A stretch of DNA of 64,000 nt from Paraburkholderia phytofirmans PsJN (lineage in GTDB: Bacteria > Pseudomonadota > Gammaproteobacteria > Burkholderiales > Burkholderiaceae). Every line of letters starts with the position of its first letter. The first letter of the stretch is position 1. The notes under the pieces are model-generated. The model did not search any database. It worked only from the letters and a program-made list of their open reading frames with translations, and had not been told where the DNA came from. The translations under genes were made by a program, and so were the position numbers. The stretch covers positions 1,178,001-1,242,000 of the forward strand of contig NC_010681.1 in assembly GCF_000020125.1 (NCBI RefSeq), given 5' to 3'. Below, piece after piece: positions 20,598 through 29,588 of the stretch.

Positions 20598-21140
20598 TCA
20601 ATCGATGGTCTGCGCTTGCGGCGAGGCGAACTCGCGAAGCTGGAATTTGCCGTTGTCGTTGAACAGCCAGTCTTCGAATAGCTCGAGCTGGCCACGGCCG
20701 TTCAGCAATTTGCCGGGCGGCTGCGGCAGCGGCGCGGCGCGCCGCAAGCTGGCGAGCGCGGTGCTTTCGGCTTCGTCGTCGCCGTTGGTGCGATACACCG
20801 ACGACTCCAGCACGCGGCCATTACTATCCACCGTGAACGAGACCACGACCAGCGAGCGCAGCATCGCTTGCGGCGTGCCGCGCAGCACATAAGACGGATT
20901 GCGTTCGAGGATGCGTCTGGCCACGGCATCGCGGTACTGGTCGAGCGTCGCGCTGTTGATGGCGGCAGCGGGCGTCGGCACGCTGGCGCGTGGCGGCGGT
21001 GTGATGGTGCAGCCCGCCATGCCGATGCCGATAACCAGGCCGACTACGAGGAGCATGCCGCGCACATGCGCGGGCCATCCGCCGACGCTGCAAACGCCGC
21101 GTTCGTTGCAAGGGCGAAGGTGACGCGTGCGAGTGAACAT
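20598..21140 (-). CDS. Lipoprotein with TonB C-terminal-like domain
   Basis: About 180 residues. A hydrophobic segment ending in the lipobox MAGC is followed by a Pro-rich stretch and a region (VSFTVDSNGRVLESSVYRTNG, then ALASLRRAAPLPQPP) typical of TonB C-terminal domains. No TonB-type transmembrane anchor with a long Pro spacer is present, so it is probably a stand-alone periplasmic lipoprotein rather than an energy transducer. The start at 21140 supplies basic residues for the signal; an internal ATG at 21056 would leave no positive charge before the hydrophobic core. Confidence 0.7.
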   Translation of the reverse strand: MFTRTRHLRPCNERGVCSVGGWPAHVRGMLLVVGLVIGIGMAGCTITPPPRASVPTPAAAINSATLDQYRDAVARRILERNPSYVLRGTPQAMLRSLVVVSFTVDSNGRVLESSVYRTNGDDEAESTALASLRRAAPLPQPPGKLLNGRGQLELFEDWLFNDNGKFQLREFASPQAQTID

Positions 21141-21260
21141 GGTCGGGGAAACAGCAAAGACAGGGCTGATTTGATGGTAGTCAAAATCCGCCAGGAAGCA
21201 ATTAGCGTTCGCCCGCTGTATGTGGCCCAACCGTCTGTAATAGGCTGAAATATGAGCGAA

Positions 21261-21289
21261 TTGGTTGGCGGCGAAAACGCGCCTACACT
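21261..21289 (+). promoter_or_regulatory. Promoter for a candidate small RNA
   Basis: TTGGTT (21261-21266), a 17-bp spacer, then TACACT (21284-21289). The next element downstream is a hairpin and an intrinsic terminator, not a gene. Confidence 0.5.
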
Positions 21290-21294
21290 TCGAT

Positions 21295-21360
21295 GGCCTC
21301 TTTCGGGAGGCATCGGTGGAAGTCTTTCATTTAGCCCGCTTCGCGCGGGCTTTTTCTTTT
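21295..21360 (+). ncRNA. Candidate trans-acting small RNA of about 65 nt
   Basis: Between two minus-strand genes lies a plus-strand unit with its own promoter (21261-21289), a 5' hairpin (GCCTC around 21296-21300 pairing with GAGGC around 21307-21311), about 20 unpaired bases including TCTTTCATTT, then a terminator hairpin AGCCCGC/GCGGGCT (21333-21351) with TTTTTCTTTTT. There is no ORF. The layout of short hairpin, open seed and terminator is that of Hfq-type sRNAs. Expression is not shown by sequence alone. Confidence 0.5.
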
Positions 21361-21405
21361 TGCGGCGCGGCTCGCGCGAGCCCTGCGACGCGATGCGAAA
21401 AACAA

Positions 21406-21433
21406 AAGGCGAACCCGATATCGGGTTCGCCTT
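21406..21433 (-). terminator. Intrinsic terminator of argH
   Basis: A perfect 28-bp palindrome (arms AAGGCGAACCCGA and its complement, TA centre). On the minus strand it is followed by TTGTTTTT. It lies 77 bp after the argH stop. Confidence 0.85.
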
Positions 21434-21509
21434 CTATCCGCAAGCTGCGTGCAGGAACCAAGCAAGCGATGGGCGCGTAGTACGCGCTCACCGCATGCCG
21501 CGCGTCCGC

Positions 21510-22916
21510 TTACTTCAGCGCCGCACGTGCCGCTTTCACCGCCGCGAGCACCTGTTCCGGCGCCGTGCCGCCCGGATGATTGCGGCTCGCCACCGAGCCT
21601 TCCAGCGTCAGATACGAGAACACGTCCTCGCCGATCAAATGCGCGACGTTCGGCAGTTCCTTGCGCATTTCCTCGAGCGTCAGATCCGCCAGATCGCAGC
21701 CGCGATCCGCGCAGACGCGCACGGCCAGCGCCACCGCTTCGTGCGCGTCGCGGAACGGCAGGCCGCGCTTGACCAGATAGTCGGCCAGATCGGTTGCCGT
21801 GGAGAAGCCTTGCAGCGCGGCGTCGCGCATGGCTTGCGGCTTCACCGAAATACCGGCGACCATTTCAGCGAAGATGCGCAGCGTATCCGCAACCGTGTCG
21901 ACGGTATCGAACAGCGGCTCCTTGTCTTCCTGATTGTCCTTGTTGTACGCGAGGGGCTGGCCTTTCATCAGCGTGAGCAGCGCGATCAGATGGCCGTTCA
22001 CGCGGCCGGTCTTGCCGCGTGCGAGTTCGGGCACGTCCGGGTTTTTCTTCTGCGGCATGATCGACGAGCCGGTGCAGAAGCGGTCCGCCAGATCGATGAA
22101 GCCGACACGCGGGCTCATCCACAGCACGAGTTCTTCGGAGAAGCGCGAGACGTGCGTCATGACGAGCGCCGAGGCCGCCGTGAATTCGATCGCGAAGTCG
22201 CGGTCGGACACGGCGTCGAGCGAGTTCGCGCAGATGCCGTCGAAACCCAGCGTCTTCGCCACCGCGTGGCGGTCGATCGGATAGCTGGTGCCGGCGAGCG
22301 CGGCCGCGCCGAGCGGCAGACGGTTCACGCGCTTGCGGCAGTCGATCATGCGCTCGGCGTCGCGCGAGAACATTTCGACGTAGGCGAGCAGGTGATGCCC
22401 GAACGTGACCGGCTGCGCCACTTGCAGATGCGTGAAGCCCGGCATGATGGTCGAAGCGTTTTTCTCCGCCATGTCGAGCAGCGCGGTGCGCAATTCGGTC
22501 AGCAAGCCGCCGATGCGGTCGATCTCGCCGCGCAGCCACAAACGGATATCCGTCGCGACCTGGTCGTTACGCGAGCGGCCGGTGTGCAGCCGCTTGCCGG
22601 CATCGCCGATCAGCGCGGTCAGGCGCGCTTCGATGTTCAGGTGCACGTCTTCCAGATCGAGTTGCCACTCGAACTCGCCTCGCTCGATTTCGCCCTTGAT
22701 CTGCGCCATGCCGCGTTGAATCGCGGCGAGGTCGTCGGCGGCGATGATCTTTTGCGCGGCCAGCATCGAGGCGTGCGCGAGCGACCCTTCAATGTCGACG
22801 AGCGCCAGACGCTTGTCGAAGAAAACCGACGACGTGTAGCGTTTGACAAGCTCCGACATCGGCTCCGAGAAGCGAGCCGACCAGGCTTCGCCTTTTTTGT
22901 GCAGTTGGGACGTCAT
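21510..22916 (-). CDS. argH: Argininosuccinate lyase
   Basis: Splits argininosuccinate into arginine and fumarate, the last step of arginine synthesis. The 468-residue product belongs to the fumarase/aspartase superfamily: HTGRSRND at 111-118, the general-acid loop FTHLQVAQP near 161-169, and the signature [11 protein letters not shown] at 283-293 with the catalytic Ser. The gene stands alone, as is usual in Burkholderia, and ends before a clear terminator. Confidence 0.97.
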   Translation of the reverse strand: MTSQLHKKGEAWSARFSEPMSELVKRYTSSVFFDKRLALVDIEGSLAHASMLAAQKIIAADDLAAIQRGMAQIKGEIERGEFEWQLDLEDVHLNIEARLTALIGDAGKRLHTGRSRNDQVATDIRLWLRGEIDRIGGLLTELRTALLDMAEKNASTIMPGFTHLQVAQPVTFGHHLLAYVEMFSRDAERMIDCRKRVNRLPLGAAALAGTSYPIDRHAVAKTLGFDGICANSLDAVSDRDFAIEFTAASALVMTHVSRFSEELVLWMSPRVGFIDLADRFCTGSSIMPQKKNPDVPELARGKTGRVNGHLIALLTLMKGQPLAYNKDNQEDKEPLFDTVDTVADTLRIFAEMVAGISVKPQAMRDAALQGFSTATDLADYLVKRGLPFRDAHEAVALAVRVCADRGCDLADLTLEEMRKELPNVAHLIGEDVFSYLTLEGSVASRNHPGGTAPEQVLAAVKAARAALK

Positions 22917-23086
22917 GGTGTTGGGCAGTTAAGCGGCAGTTAAGCAGCAGTTGAGCGAGCGGTGAAGAGGCTGACGACGCGAATGCACATGCCGTGCAAA
23001 GGTGACGCCGAAGCGAGGAAAGACAGGGATTTTAACACTGGCCGGGAGGCTTAAAGACGCCGTGCGCCGCGGCTGTCTCCCGTCGC

Positions 23087-23899
23087 CTATTCGCGCACCA
23101 GCACCACCAGTTTCAGATCTTCGCGATGCGCGGGTTTGAACGTGATCTGGTCATACACGAGGCGGCCGTCGCGCGGATGGTTGAACTCGCGCCGTCCGCC
23201 TTCGCGGCCGCCCACGTCCTGCGAGGCCCAGAAGCGCGCGAACGCGTCGCTCGCGGCGGTAAGCGAGTCGATCAGCGCGCGGGTGGGCGCGTCGTTCAGA
23301 TGGCGGATCGAGTCGGCGCGGAATTCGGCGGCGAGCCGCCGCGCACGTATTTCCCAATCGACGATCAGCTCGCGCGCGGCCGCTTCCGTGAAGGTGTAGC
23401 GCAGCAGATTGCGGTCGTGCGCGCCGTCCAGCCAGCCGACGAACAGGTCCGTGGCGCGCTCGTTCCACGCGAGTGCATTCCATTGGCGGTCGAGCACATA
23501 GGCTGGCGCGCTCACGAGCTGCACGGTTTCCAGCAAGGTGGCGGGCGCATCGGCGGCGGCCGGATCGGGCTCCGCCGGGTCGCGCTGGGCGGCCAGTTCA
23601 AACAGATACGCCCGCTCGGCGCGCGACAGTTGCAACGCGACTGCGATGCGCGCGAGCGCTTCGGCGGAAGCGGAGACCGGGCGCCCCTGTTCGATCCACG
23701 TGTACCAGGTCGGACTCACGCCGCACAGTTGCGCGACTTCCTCGCGCCGCAAGCCTGGCGTGCGGCGGCGCGGACCTGGCGGCAAGCCGACCGCTTGCGG
23801 CGAGAGCCGCTCACGGTGAGCGCGGATGAAGTCGCCGAGCGCGCGCGCCGGGGTGGCGTCGAGCGGCGGCGGGTTGTCGGCGGAAGACGGCGTGGTCAT
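23087..23899 (-). CDS. XRE-family regulator with MmyB-like ligand-binding domain
   Basis: A 270-residue transcription factor. The helix-turn-helix lies near residues 52-75 (LRREEVAQLCGVSPTWYTWIEQG), the pattern typical of MmyB-like regulators, and the C-terminal 150 residues form the PAS-like ligand domain (APAYVLDRQWNALAWNERA, then a NLLRYTF stretch). Relatives bind fatty acids or other hydrophobic ligands. It is transcribed away from a methyltransferase gene, with an inverted repeat between them that is probably its operator. Confidence 0.88.
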   Translation of the reverse strand: MTTPSSADNPPPLDATPARALGDFIRAHRERLSPQAVGLPPGPRRRTPGLRREEVAQLCGVSPTWYTWIEQGRPVSASAEALARIAVALQLSRAERAYLFELAAQRDPAEPDPAAADAPATLLETVQLVSAPAYVLDRQWNALAWNERATDLFVGWLDGAHDRNLLRYTFTEAAARELIVDWEIRARRLAAEFRADSIRHLNDAPTRALIDSLTAASDAFARFWASQDVGGREGGRREFNHPRDGRLVYDQITFKPAHREDLKLVVLVRE

Positions 23900-23965
23900 G
23901 CTGAGCGGGCGGTAGGTCGTAGAAGGGGAGGCAGGTAATGGCGATACCAGAATAATTGCTTAACT

Positions 23966-23993
23966 TGTACTGGTACACAGCGCGCTCTATTGT
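23966..23993 (+). promoter_or_regulatory. Operator/promoter between XRE regulator and methyltransferase
   Basis: The inverted repeat TGTAC-TG-GTACA spans 23966-23977. It overlaps a possible -35 TTGTAC (23965-23970), which stands 17 bp from TATTGT (23988-23993) for the rightward gene. A repressor bound here would block the methyltransferase promoter. This is read from symmetry and position only. Confidence 0.45.
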
Positions 23994-24053
23994 AGCGGCT
24001 GGAACTGCACCACGCGCTTCCAGCGTGCCCCAAATACATAACCGGAGCCTCCC

Positions 24054-24806
24054 ATGAAGCATCACGATCAGGTCGCCGACGCCTTCGGCTCGACCGCCGC
24101 CGCCTATCTGACGAGCCCGACCCACGCCACCGGCGCCGATCTGCGCGCGCTGGCCGAATCGATCGCGGCGACGCCGGATGCGACGGTGCTCGACATGGGT
24201 TGCGGCGCGGGCCACGCGAGCTTCGCGGTCGCCCCGCACGCGCGAGAAGTGGTCGCCTATGACATCGCGCCGCAAATGCTGGCGACGGTGGAGGGCGCCG
24301 CGAAGGAGCGCGGTCTTGCCAATATCCGCACGCAGCAAGGCGCGGCCGAAGTGCTGCCGTTCGCCGATCATTCGTTCGACTGGGTGATCAGCCGGATGAG
24401 CGCGCACCACTGGCACGACATGCCGCTCGCGCTCGCCGAAGTGCGGCGTGTGCTCAAGCCGGGCGGCAAGGTGTTGTTCATCGATATCGCCGGCATCGAT
24501 CATCCGCTGCTCGACACGCATATCCAGGCCATCGAGTTGTTGCGCGACGGCTCGCATATCCGCGATTACCGCGCCGACGAGTGGCTCGCGTTGTTTGCCA
24601 CGGCCGGGTTCAAGGCATCGATTCGCGAGCGTTGGCGCATCGATATCGAGTTCAGTTCGTGGGTGGCGCGCATGCGCACGCCGGAACCGCGCGTGGTGGC
24701 GATCCGCTCGATGTGGGCGAATTCGCCGGATGAAGTCCGTCAATATTTCGACGTGCAGGAAGACGGCTCATTCAAGCTCGACGCGTTGATGATCGAAGCG
24801 CAATAA
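24054..24806 (+). CDS. Class I SAM-dependent methyltransferase (UbiE/COQ5-like)
   Basis: A 250-residue Rossmann methyltransferase. The SAM motif I is VLDMGCGAGHASF near 44-56, an acidic residue follows in VVAYDIAPQML, motif II is DWVISRMSAHHW and motif III VLKPGGKVLFIDIAG. The substrate is unknown; fusion to no other domain is seen. It is divergent from the XRE/MmyB regulator at 23087, a pairing often seen with small-molecule modifying enzymes, so the regulator probably controls it. Confidence 0.85.
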   Translation: MKHHDQVADAFGSTAAAYLTSPTHATGADLRALAESIAATPDATVLDMGCGAGHASFAVAPHAREVVAYDIAPQMLATVEGAAKERGLANIRTQQGAAEVLPFADHSFDWVISRMSAHHWHDMPLALAEVRRVLKPGGKVLFIDIAGIDHPLLDTHIQAIELLRDGSHIRDYRADEWLALFATAGFKASIRERWRIDIEFSSWVARMRTPEPRVVAIRSMWANSPDEVRQYFDVQEDGSFKLDALMIEAQ

Positions 24807-24840
24807 AAAAACCGGGCGCGACGAACTGCGTCGCGCCCGG
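24804..24840 (-). terminator. Intrinsic terminator of ppc
   Basis: A 12-bp GC-rich stem (arms CCGGGCGCGACG and CGTCGCGCCCGG, loop AACTG) with a run of eight T on the minus strand. It lies about 90 bp beyond the ppc stop and just past the convergent methyltransferase gene. Confidence 0.85.
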
Positions 24841-24863
24841 CTGATTATGCGGTTAGCCAGAAT

Positions 24864-24913
24864 ACGGCAGGCAACCGGGCGCGCCGCAATGTGCGCGCTC
24901 AGTTGCCTGCCGT
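24864..24913. repeat. Perfect 12-bp inverted repeat after ppc
   Basis: ACGGCAGGCAAC (24864-24875) and its exact complement (24902-24913) flank a 26-nt GC-rich loop, between the ppc stop and its T-rich terminator. It could be an mRNA 3'-end stabilising hairpin or a bidirectional block. Confidence 0.6.
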
Positions 24914-24928
24914 GAACCGCTTGCGTGC

Positions 24929-27900
24929 TTAACCCGTATTGCGCAAGCCCGCCGCAATCCCGTTGATGCTCAAATGAATCCCGCGCCGCACGCGCGCGTT
25001 CGTGTCGCCCGCGCGGTGACGCTTGAGCAACTCCACCTGCAAGTGATTCAGCGGATCGAGATACGGGAAGCGGTTCTTGATCGAACGCGCGAGCAGCGGG
25101 TTCTCCGCGAGCCGTTCGCTCTTGCCCGTGATCTCCGACAACACCTTCGACGTGCGCTCCCACTCCGCGACGATCCGCTCGAACACGTGCTTGCGCAGCT
25201 TCTTGTCGGACACGAGCGCGGCGTAGCGCGACGCGACCGCGAGGTCGGTCTTTGCCAGCACCATGTCCATGTTCGACAGCAGGTTCGCGAAGAACGGCCA
25301 GGTCTTGTGCATTTTTTTCAGCAACGCGAGACGGCTCTTGCGTTCGGCGTCGGTCGGCGCGCTGTCCAGGTACGTGGCCACCGCGCTGCCGAAACCGTAC
25401 CAGCCGGTCAGCAGCAAACGGCATTGGCCCCATGAGAAGCCCCACGGAATCGCGCGCAGATCTTCGATCTTGCGTTGCTTCGGATCCTGCAATTTGCGCG
25501 AGGCCGGACGGCTGCCGATGTTCAACTCGGCGATCTCCGCGATCGGCGTCGACTCGAAGAAATACTCCTTGAAGCCCGGCGTTTCGTAGACCAGCGCGCG
25601 GTACGACGCCATCGCCGCGTCCGACAACTGCTGCATGGTTTCTTCGAACGCGGGCAATTGCGCCGGCGCAATGTCGTGCGGCAGCAAGGATGCTTCGAGC
25701 GTGGCGGCGACCACCGTTTCCAGATTGCGCCGGCCGATCTCCGGATTGCCGAACTTGCTCGCGATCACTTCGCCTTGCTCGGTCAAGCGGATCTGGCCGT
25801 CGACGGTGCCGGGCGGCTGCGACAGAATCGCCTGATAGGTCGGACCGCCGCCGCGGCCGACGGTGCCTCCGCGTCCATGGAACAGGCGCAGCGTCACGCC
25901 GCGTTCGTTGAAAAGCGACACCAGCGCGAGTTCGGCGCGGTACAACTCCCAGTTCGACGTGAGGAAGCCGCCGTCCTTGTTGCTGTCCGAATAGCCGAGC
26001 ATGACTTCCTGCTCGTTGCCCTGATGTTCGATCAGCGCGTCGACGCCCGGCAGCGCGATCAGATCGCGCATGATGTGCGGCGCGTTGCGCAAGTCGGGGA
26101 TCGTCTCGAACAGCGGGATCACCATCAGGCCCGCTTGCGCCGGATCGTTCGCATCGCCCAGGCGTCCGCGCAGCAGGCCGGTTTCCTTTTGCAGCAACAT
26201 TACTTCGACCAGATCGCTCACGGTCTCCGTGTGCGAAATGATGTAGTTGCGCACCGCGCGCGCGCCGAATTTCTCACGCGTGATGCGGGCTTCCTCGAGC
26301 ACGCCGAGCTCGCTCTTCACGAGATCGGAGTATTCCGCGTATGGCAGGCGTAGCGAACGCGGCTGCGCCAGTTCGGCAAGCAGCACCTTGAGCTTGTCTT
26401 CTTCGGTGAGTGCCGCGTAGTCGTCCTCGACGCCGGCGCGCTTGAGCAGTTCGGCGATTACCGCTTCGTGAATGTCGGAGCTCTGGCGCAAGTCGATGCT
26501 CGCCAGATGGAAGCCGAACACTTCGGCGGCGCGCGCGAGCGGCGACAGACGCGGCGCGGCGAGCGGCGCGCCATGATGCTCGGCGAGCGAATCGATCAGC
26601 ACGTGCAGGTCGCGCACGAATTCGGACGAGTCGTCGTACGGCTTGGCGCGGATCGGCGCCACGCCGCGGCCCGCGCTGCGCACCGGCACGCTGCCTTCGC
26701 CGAGGCGCACGCGCGCGCTCGCGGCGAGCCGCGTGTACATGCCGATCAACGCGCGGCGATACGGTTCGTCGGTGCGGTGCGGCGACTGGTCGGGCGAGAT
26801 CGCGGCGAGTTCCTTCAGGGCTTCGCTGGCGCCGGCCAGCAGGTTCGACACCGACAACTCCGCGCCGAGCTTGTGCACCTGTTCCATGTAGTGCTCGAAG
26901 ATCACCGCGGCCTGGCGGGTGATCGCGTTTTCGAGCGTCTCGGCCGTGACGTTCGGATTGCCGTCGCGGTCGCCGCCGATCCAGCTGCCCATCTGGAAGA
27001 ACGGCGGCAGGCGCGCGTCGATGCCGTGCTCGGTGAGCGCTTCTTCGATATCGGCGTAGAGCGCCGGAATTTCGGTGAGGAAAGTGGCGCGGTAGTACGA
27101 CAGCGCGTTCTCGATTTCGTCGGCCACGGAGAGGCGCGAATCGCGCAACATGCGCGTTTGCCATAGCGACGTGACGCGGGCGCGCAGCATCGCTTCGTTG
27201 TGCGCGCGCTCGCGCTCGGTCAACTGCTGATCGCGTTCGGCGAGCAGACGCGCGACGTCGTGTTGCGCGTCGAGAATGCTCTTGCGTTGCACTTCGGTCG
27301 GGTGCGCGGTGAGCACCGGCACGATCAGCGCGTCGTTGAAGAACTGCTGCAGGACCGGCGTGGCGGCCGCGTTGGCTTCGACCAGCCGTTCGAGCGCATG
27401 GGCAATCGTGCCCGGCTGCGAGGTCGAACCGGCCAGTGCGTGAATGCGGTGACGGCGGTTGCGGTGGCGGTCTTCGGCAATGTTCGCGAGGTGCGAGAAG
27501 TAGCTGAACGCGCGCACCACGCTGACCGTTTGCTCCGGGCTCAGCGAGCGCAGTTTCTTGTCGAGCGTTTGCGCGGCGGCGCTGTCGTCTTCGCGGCGAA
27601 AGCGCACGGCGTTCTGGCGGATCGTTTCGACGACGTCGAACACCGCGTCGCCTTCCTGTTCGCGCAGCACGTCGCCGAGCAGGCGCCCGAGATAGCGGAT
27701 GTCCTGGAACAGCGGATGGTCCTTGTCCTCGCGCGTGCGGCCATTGCCCTTCGGCGCCGATGTGTTTGCGGACGCTGGTGATTGCTCCGCCACGGCCTGC
27801 AGCGCGGGCGCTTGCGGCGCGTTGGCAACGACCTTGATCTTCGCGGAAGCGGCCTTGGCCGGTTTCTGCGCCTTGACGGTGGCTGCGGCTTGCGTCGTCT

Positions 27901-28156
27901 TACCCGTCTTGACTGCCTTCACGGCCTTGTCCGTCTTGACGGGCGTGGAGGTTTTGGCGGCCTTGCCGGCTTTGGCGGCGTGAGCGGCCTGAGCGGGTTT
28001 GCCGGCGCGTTTGGCCGATGTGGACTCGGCAGCGGTTGTGGCCGAGGCGGCGGCAGAAGCGATGGCAGAAGCGGCCGGCTGGGCGGCGTCGGCCGCGCGA
28101 GCGTTGGGCAATGCAGTGTTGCGGCGGGCAGGGCGCGCCGATCCGGAAGACGTCAC
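24929..28156 (-). CDS. ppc: Phosphoenolpyruvate carboxylase with long Ala/Lys N-terminal extension
   Basis: Carboxylates PEP to oxaloacetate, feeding the TCA cycle. The 1075-residue product is longer than the roughly 880-930 residues of common PEPCs: the catalytic part starts near residue 144 ([14 protein letters not shown]), and everything before it is an Ala/Lys/Thr-rich low-complexity tail. Catalytic HPTEVQ is at 285-290, followed later by [11 protein letters not shown], the glycine loop [14 protein letters not shown] and the C-terminal LRNTG. The start is GTG at 28156 with GAGGAAA upstream. No ATG offers a shorter alternative before the core. The leader carries a tandem repeat. Confidence 0.95.
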   Translation of the reverse strand: MTSSGSARPARRNTALPNARAADAAQPAASAIASAAASATTAAESTSAKRAGKPAQAAHAAKAGKAAKTSTPVKTDKAVKAVKTGKTTQAAATVKAQKPAKAASAKIKVVANAPQAPALQAVAEQSPASANTSAPKGNGRTREDKDHPLFQDIRYLGRLLGDVLREQEGDAVFDVVETIRQNAVRFRREDDSAAAQTLDKKLRSLSPEQTVSVVRAFSYFSHLANIAEDRHRNRRHRIHALAGSTSQPGTIAHALERLVEANAAATPVLQQFFNDALIVPVLTAHPTEVQRKSILDAQHDVARLLAERDQQLTERERAHNEAMLRARVTSLWQTRMLRDSRLSVADEIENALSYYRATFLTEIPALYADIEEALTEHGIDARLPPFFQMGSWIGGDRDGNPNVTAETLENAITRQAAVIFEHYMEQVHKLGAELSVSNLLAGASEALKELAAISPDQSPHRTDEPYRRALIGMYTRLAASARVRLGEGSVPVRSAGRGVAPIRAKPYDDSSEFVRDLHVLIDSLAEHHGAPLAAPRLSPLARAAEVFGFHLASIDLRQSSDIHEAVIAELLKRAGVEDDYAALTEEDKLKVLLAELAQPRSLRLPYAEYSDLVKSELGVLEEARITREKFGARAVRNYIISHTETVSDLVEVMLLQKETGLLRGRLGDANDPAQAGLMVIPLFETIPDLRNAPHIMRDLIALPGVDALIEHQGNEQEVMLGYSDSNKDGGFLTSNWELYRAELALVSLFNERGVTLRLFHGRGGTVGRGGGPTYQAILSQPPGTVDGQIRLTEQGEVIASKFGNPEIGRRNLETVVAATLEASLLPHDIAPAQLPAFEETMQQLSDAAMASYRALVYETPGFKEYFFESTPIAEIAELNIGSRPASRKLQDPKQRKIEDLRAIPWGFSWGQCRLLLTGWYGFGSAVATYLDSAPTDAERKSRLALLKKMHKTWPFFANLLSNMDMVLAKTDLAVASRYAALVSDKKLRKHVFERIVAEWERTSKVLSEITGKSERLAENPLLARSIKNRFPYLDPLNHLQVELLKRHRAGDTNARVRRGIHLSINGIAAGLRNTG

Positions 28157-28559
28157 GATGGGTTTCCTCAGGGAAGCCAGGGTCTGTTGAGTGATGAACT
28201 GCTACTGCGGAACTGCACTATGAACTGCAACGTGAACTGCAAGGGAACTGCGCGAAACGGTATGCGCCGATGGCGATACGCCTGAGAGAAGACTGTGCGC
28301 CTGAAGCGTGCCGCGCGCTTGCACGACACTCGTTCGAGGCGCATGCGGCGCAGTACGCCGCACCGCATCATCCCGCATGCGGCGGCCCGGTGCGCGAACG
28401 ACCGTGCGTGAACATGCCGGGACAGGGCAGGCGCGCGCCGCGCGAAGCCCGTCTCCTCCATCGATACCGCTTCAGCACGGCGCCTGGCTGCGTCTTGAGA
28501 CGCAAGGGCGCGTGCTAACATTGTTCGTTATTACATCCCGTCATTCGATCAGCAAGCTA
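28157..28559. other. Divergent ppc/hemC control region
   Basis: This 403-bp region must hold both promoters. Apart from the GAACTGC repeat near ppc, only an AT-richer patch at 28514-28535 just before hemC is suggestive of a promoter. No operator can be named. Confidence 0.4.
28197..28251. repeat. Five-copy ~12-bp repeat in the ppc leader
   Basis: The heptamer GAACTGC occurs at 28197, 28210, 28222, 28234 and 28245, at steps of 13, 12, 12 and 11 bp. On the ppc mRNA it reads GCAGTTC and lies 40-95 nt before the GTG start. Confidence 0.7.
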
Positions 28560-29588
28560 ATGAACACCGAGACGTTTTCAACGCCACCCCACACGCTTGT
28601 GATTGCGTCGCGAGAAAGCCGCCTGGCCATGTGGCAAGCGGAGCATGTGCGATGTGCGCTGCACAAATTATATCCATCTTGTGACGTAAAAATCCTCGGA
28701 ATGACAACACGTGGCGATCAAATTCTCGATCGCACTTTGTCGAAGGTTGGTGGTAAGGGCCTCTTCGTGAAGGAACTCGAAGCCGCTCTCGCCGACGGCC
28801 GCGCGGACCTCGCCGTGCACTCGCTCAAAGACGTGCCGATGGAGTTGCCCGCAGGCTTCGCGCTGTCCACCATCATGGAGCGCGAAGATCCGCGCGACGC
28901 GCTGGTCTCCAATGACTACGACTCGCTCGCGGCACTGCCGGCCGGCGCCGTGGTCGGCACTTCCAGCCTGCGCCGCGAGGCCATGCTGCGCATGCGTTAT
29001 CCGCATCTCGAAGTGCGGCCGTTGCGCGGCAATCTGGACACGCGTCTGTCGAAACTCGATCGCGGCGATTACGCGGCGATCATTCTGGCCGCAGCCGGCC
29101 TGAAGCGTCTGGGTCTGGGCGAGCGCATCCGCGCGCTGCTCGATCCCGAAGACAGTTTGCCCGCAGCGGGCCAGGGCGCGCTCGGCATCGAGATTCGCGC
29201 CGACCGCGCGGACCTCGCGGCATGGCTCGCACCGTTGCATCACGACCACACGGCAGCCGCCGTCGAAGCGGAGCGCATGGTGTCGCGCGCGCTCGGCGGC
29301 AGTTGCGAGGTGCCGCTTGCCGCCTATGCCACATGGCGCGACGGCGCGCTGCATCTGCGCGGCATCGTCGCCACGCCTGACGGGCAGCGCGTGCTGAGCG
29401 CGCAGGCATCGGCGCCGGCGCCTAGCGTCGAACGCGCGGTCGCGCTCGGCCAGGAAGTGGCGAGCGCGCTCGAGCAGCAGGGCGCGATGGACATCGTGCG
29501 TGCGCTCAGCGCCGCCAGCGGTCCCGCCGCGGCGAAGCAGGGCGCAGCGGAAGACGGTGCGGCGGACAGCGCGGCGACCGGCGAGTGA
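28560..29588 (+). CDS. hemC: Porphobilinogen deaminase (hydroxymethylbilane synthase)
   Basis: Condenses four porphobilinogens into hydroxymethylbilane in haem synthesis. The 342-residue protein keeps catalytic Asp91 (HSLKDVP), the substrate-binding Arg-rich GTSSLRRE, and Cys249 (GGSCEVP), which carries the dipyrromethane cofactor. The last 30 residues are Ala-rich and outside the conserved fold. ATG 28560 is chosen since upstream frame sequence is not conserved in type. The stop overlaps the start of hemDX. Confidence 0.97.
   Translation: MNTETFSTPPHTLVIASRESRLAMWQAEHVRCALHKLYPSCDVKILGMTTRGDQILDRTLSKVGGKGLFVKELEAALADGRADLAVHSLKDVPMELPAGFALSTIMEREDPRDALVSNDYDSLAALPAGAVVGTSSLRREAMLRMRYPHLEVRPLRGNLDTRLSKLDRGDYAAIILAAAGLKRLGLGERIRALLDPEDSLPAAGQGALGIEIRADRADLAAWLAPLHHDHTAAAVEAERMVSRALGGSCEVPLAAYATWRDGALHLRGIVATPDGQRVLSAQASAPAPSVERAVALGQEVASALEQQGAMDIVRALSAASGPAAAKQGAAEDGAADSAATGE

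Noticed and set aside
21252..22943. 563-codon plus-strand frame covering argH and the candidate sRNA
   Set aside because: Arg/His-rich shadow of argH; its start lies inside the sRNA promoter and no ribosome site is seen.
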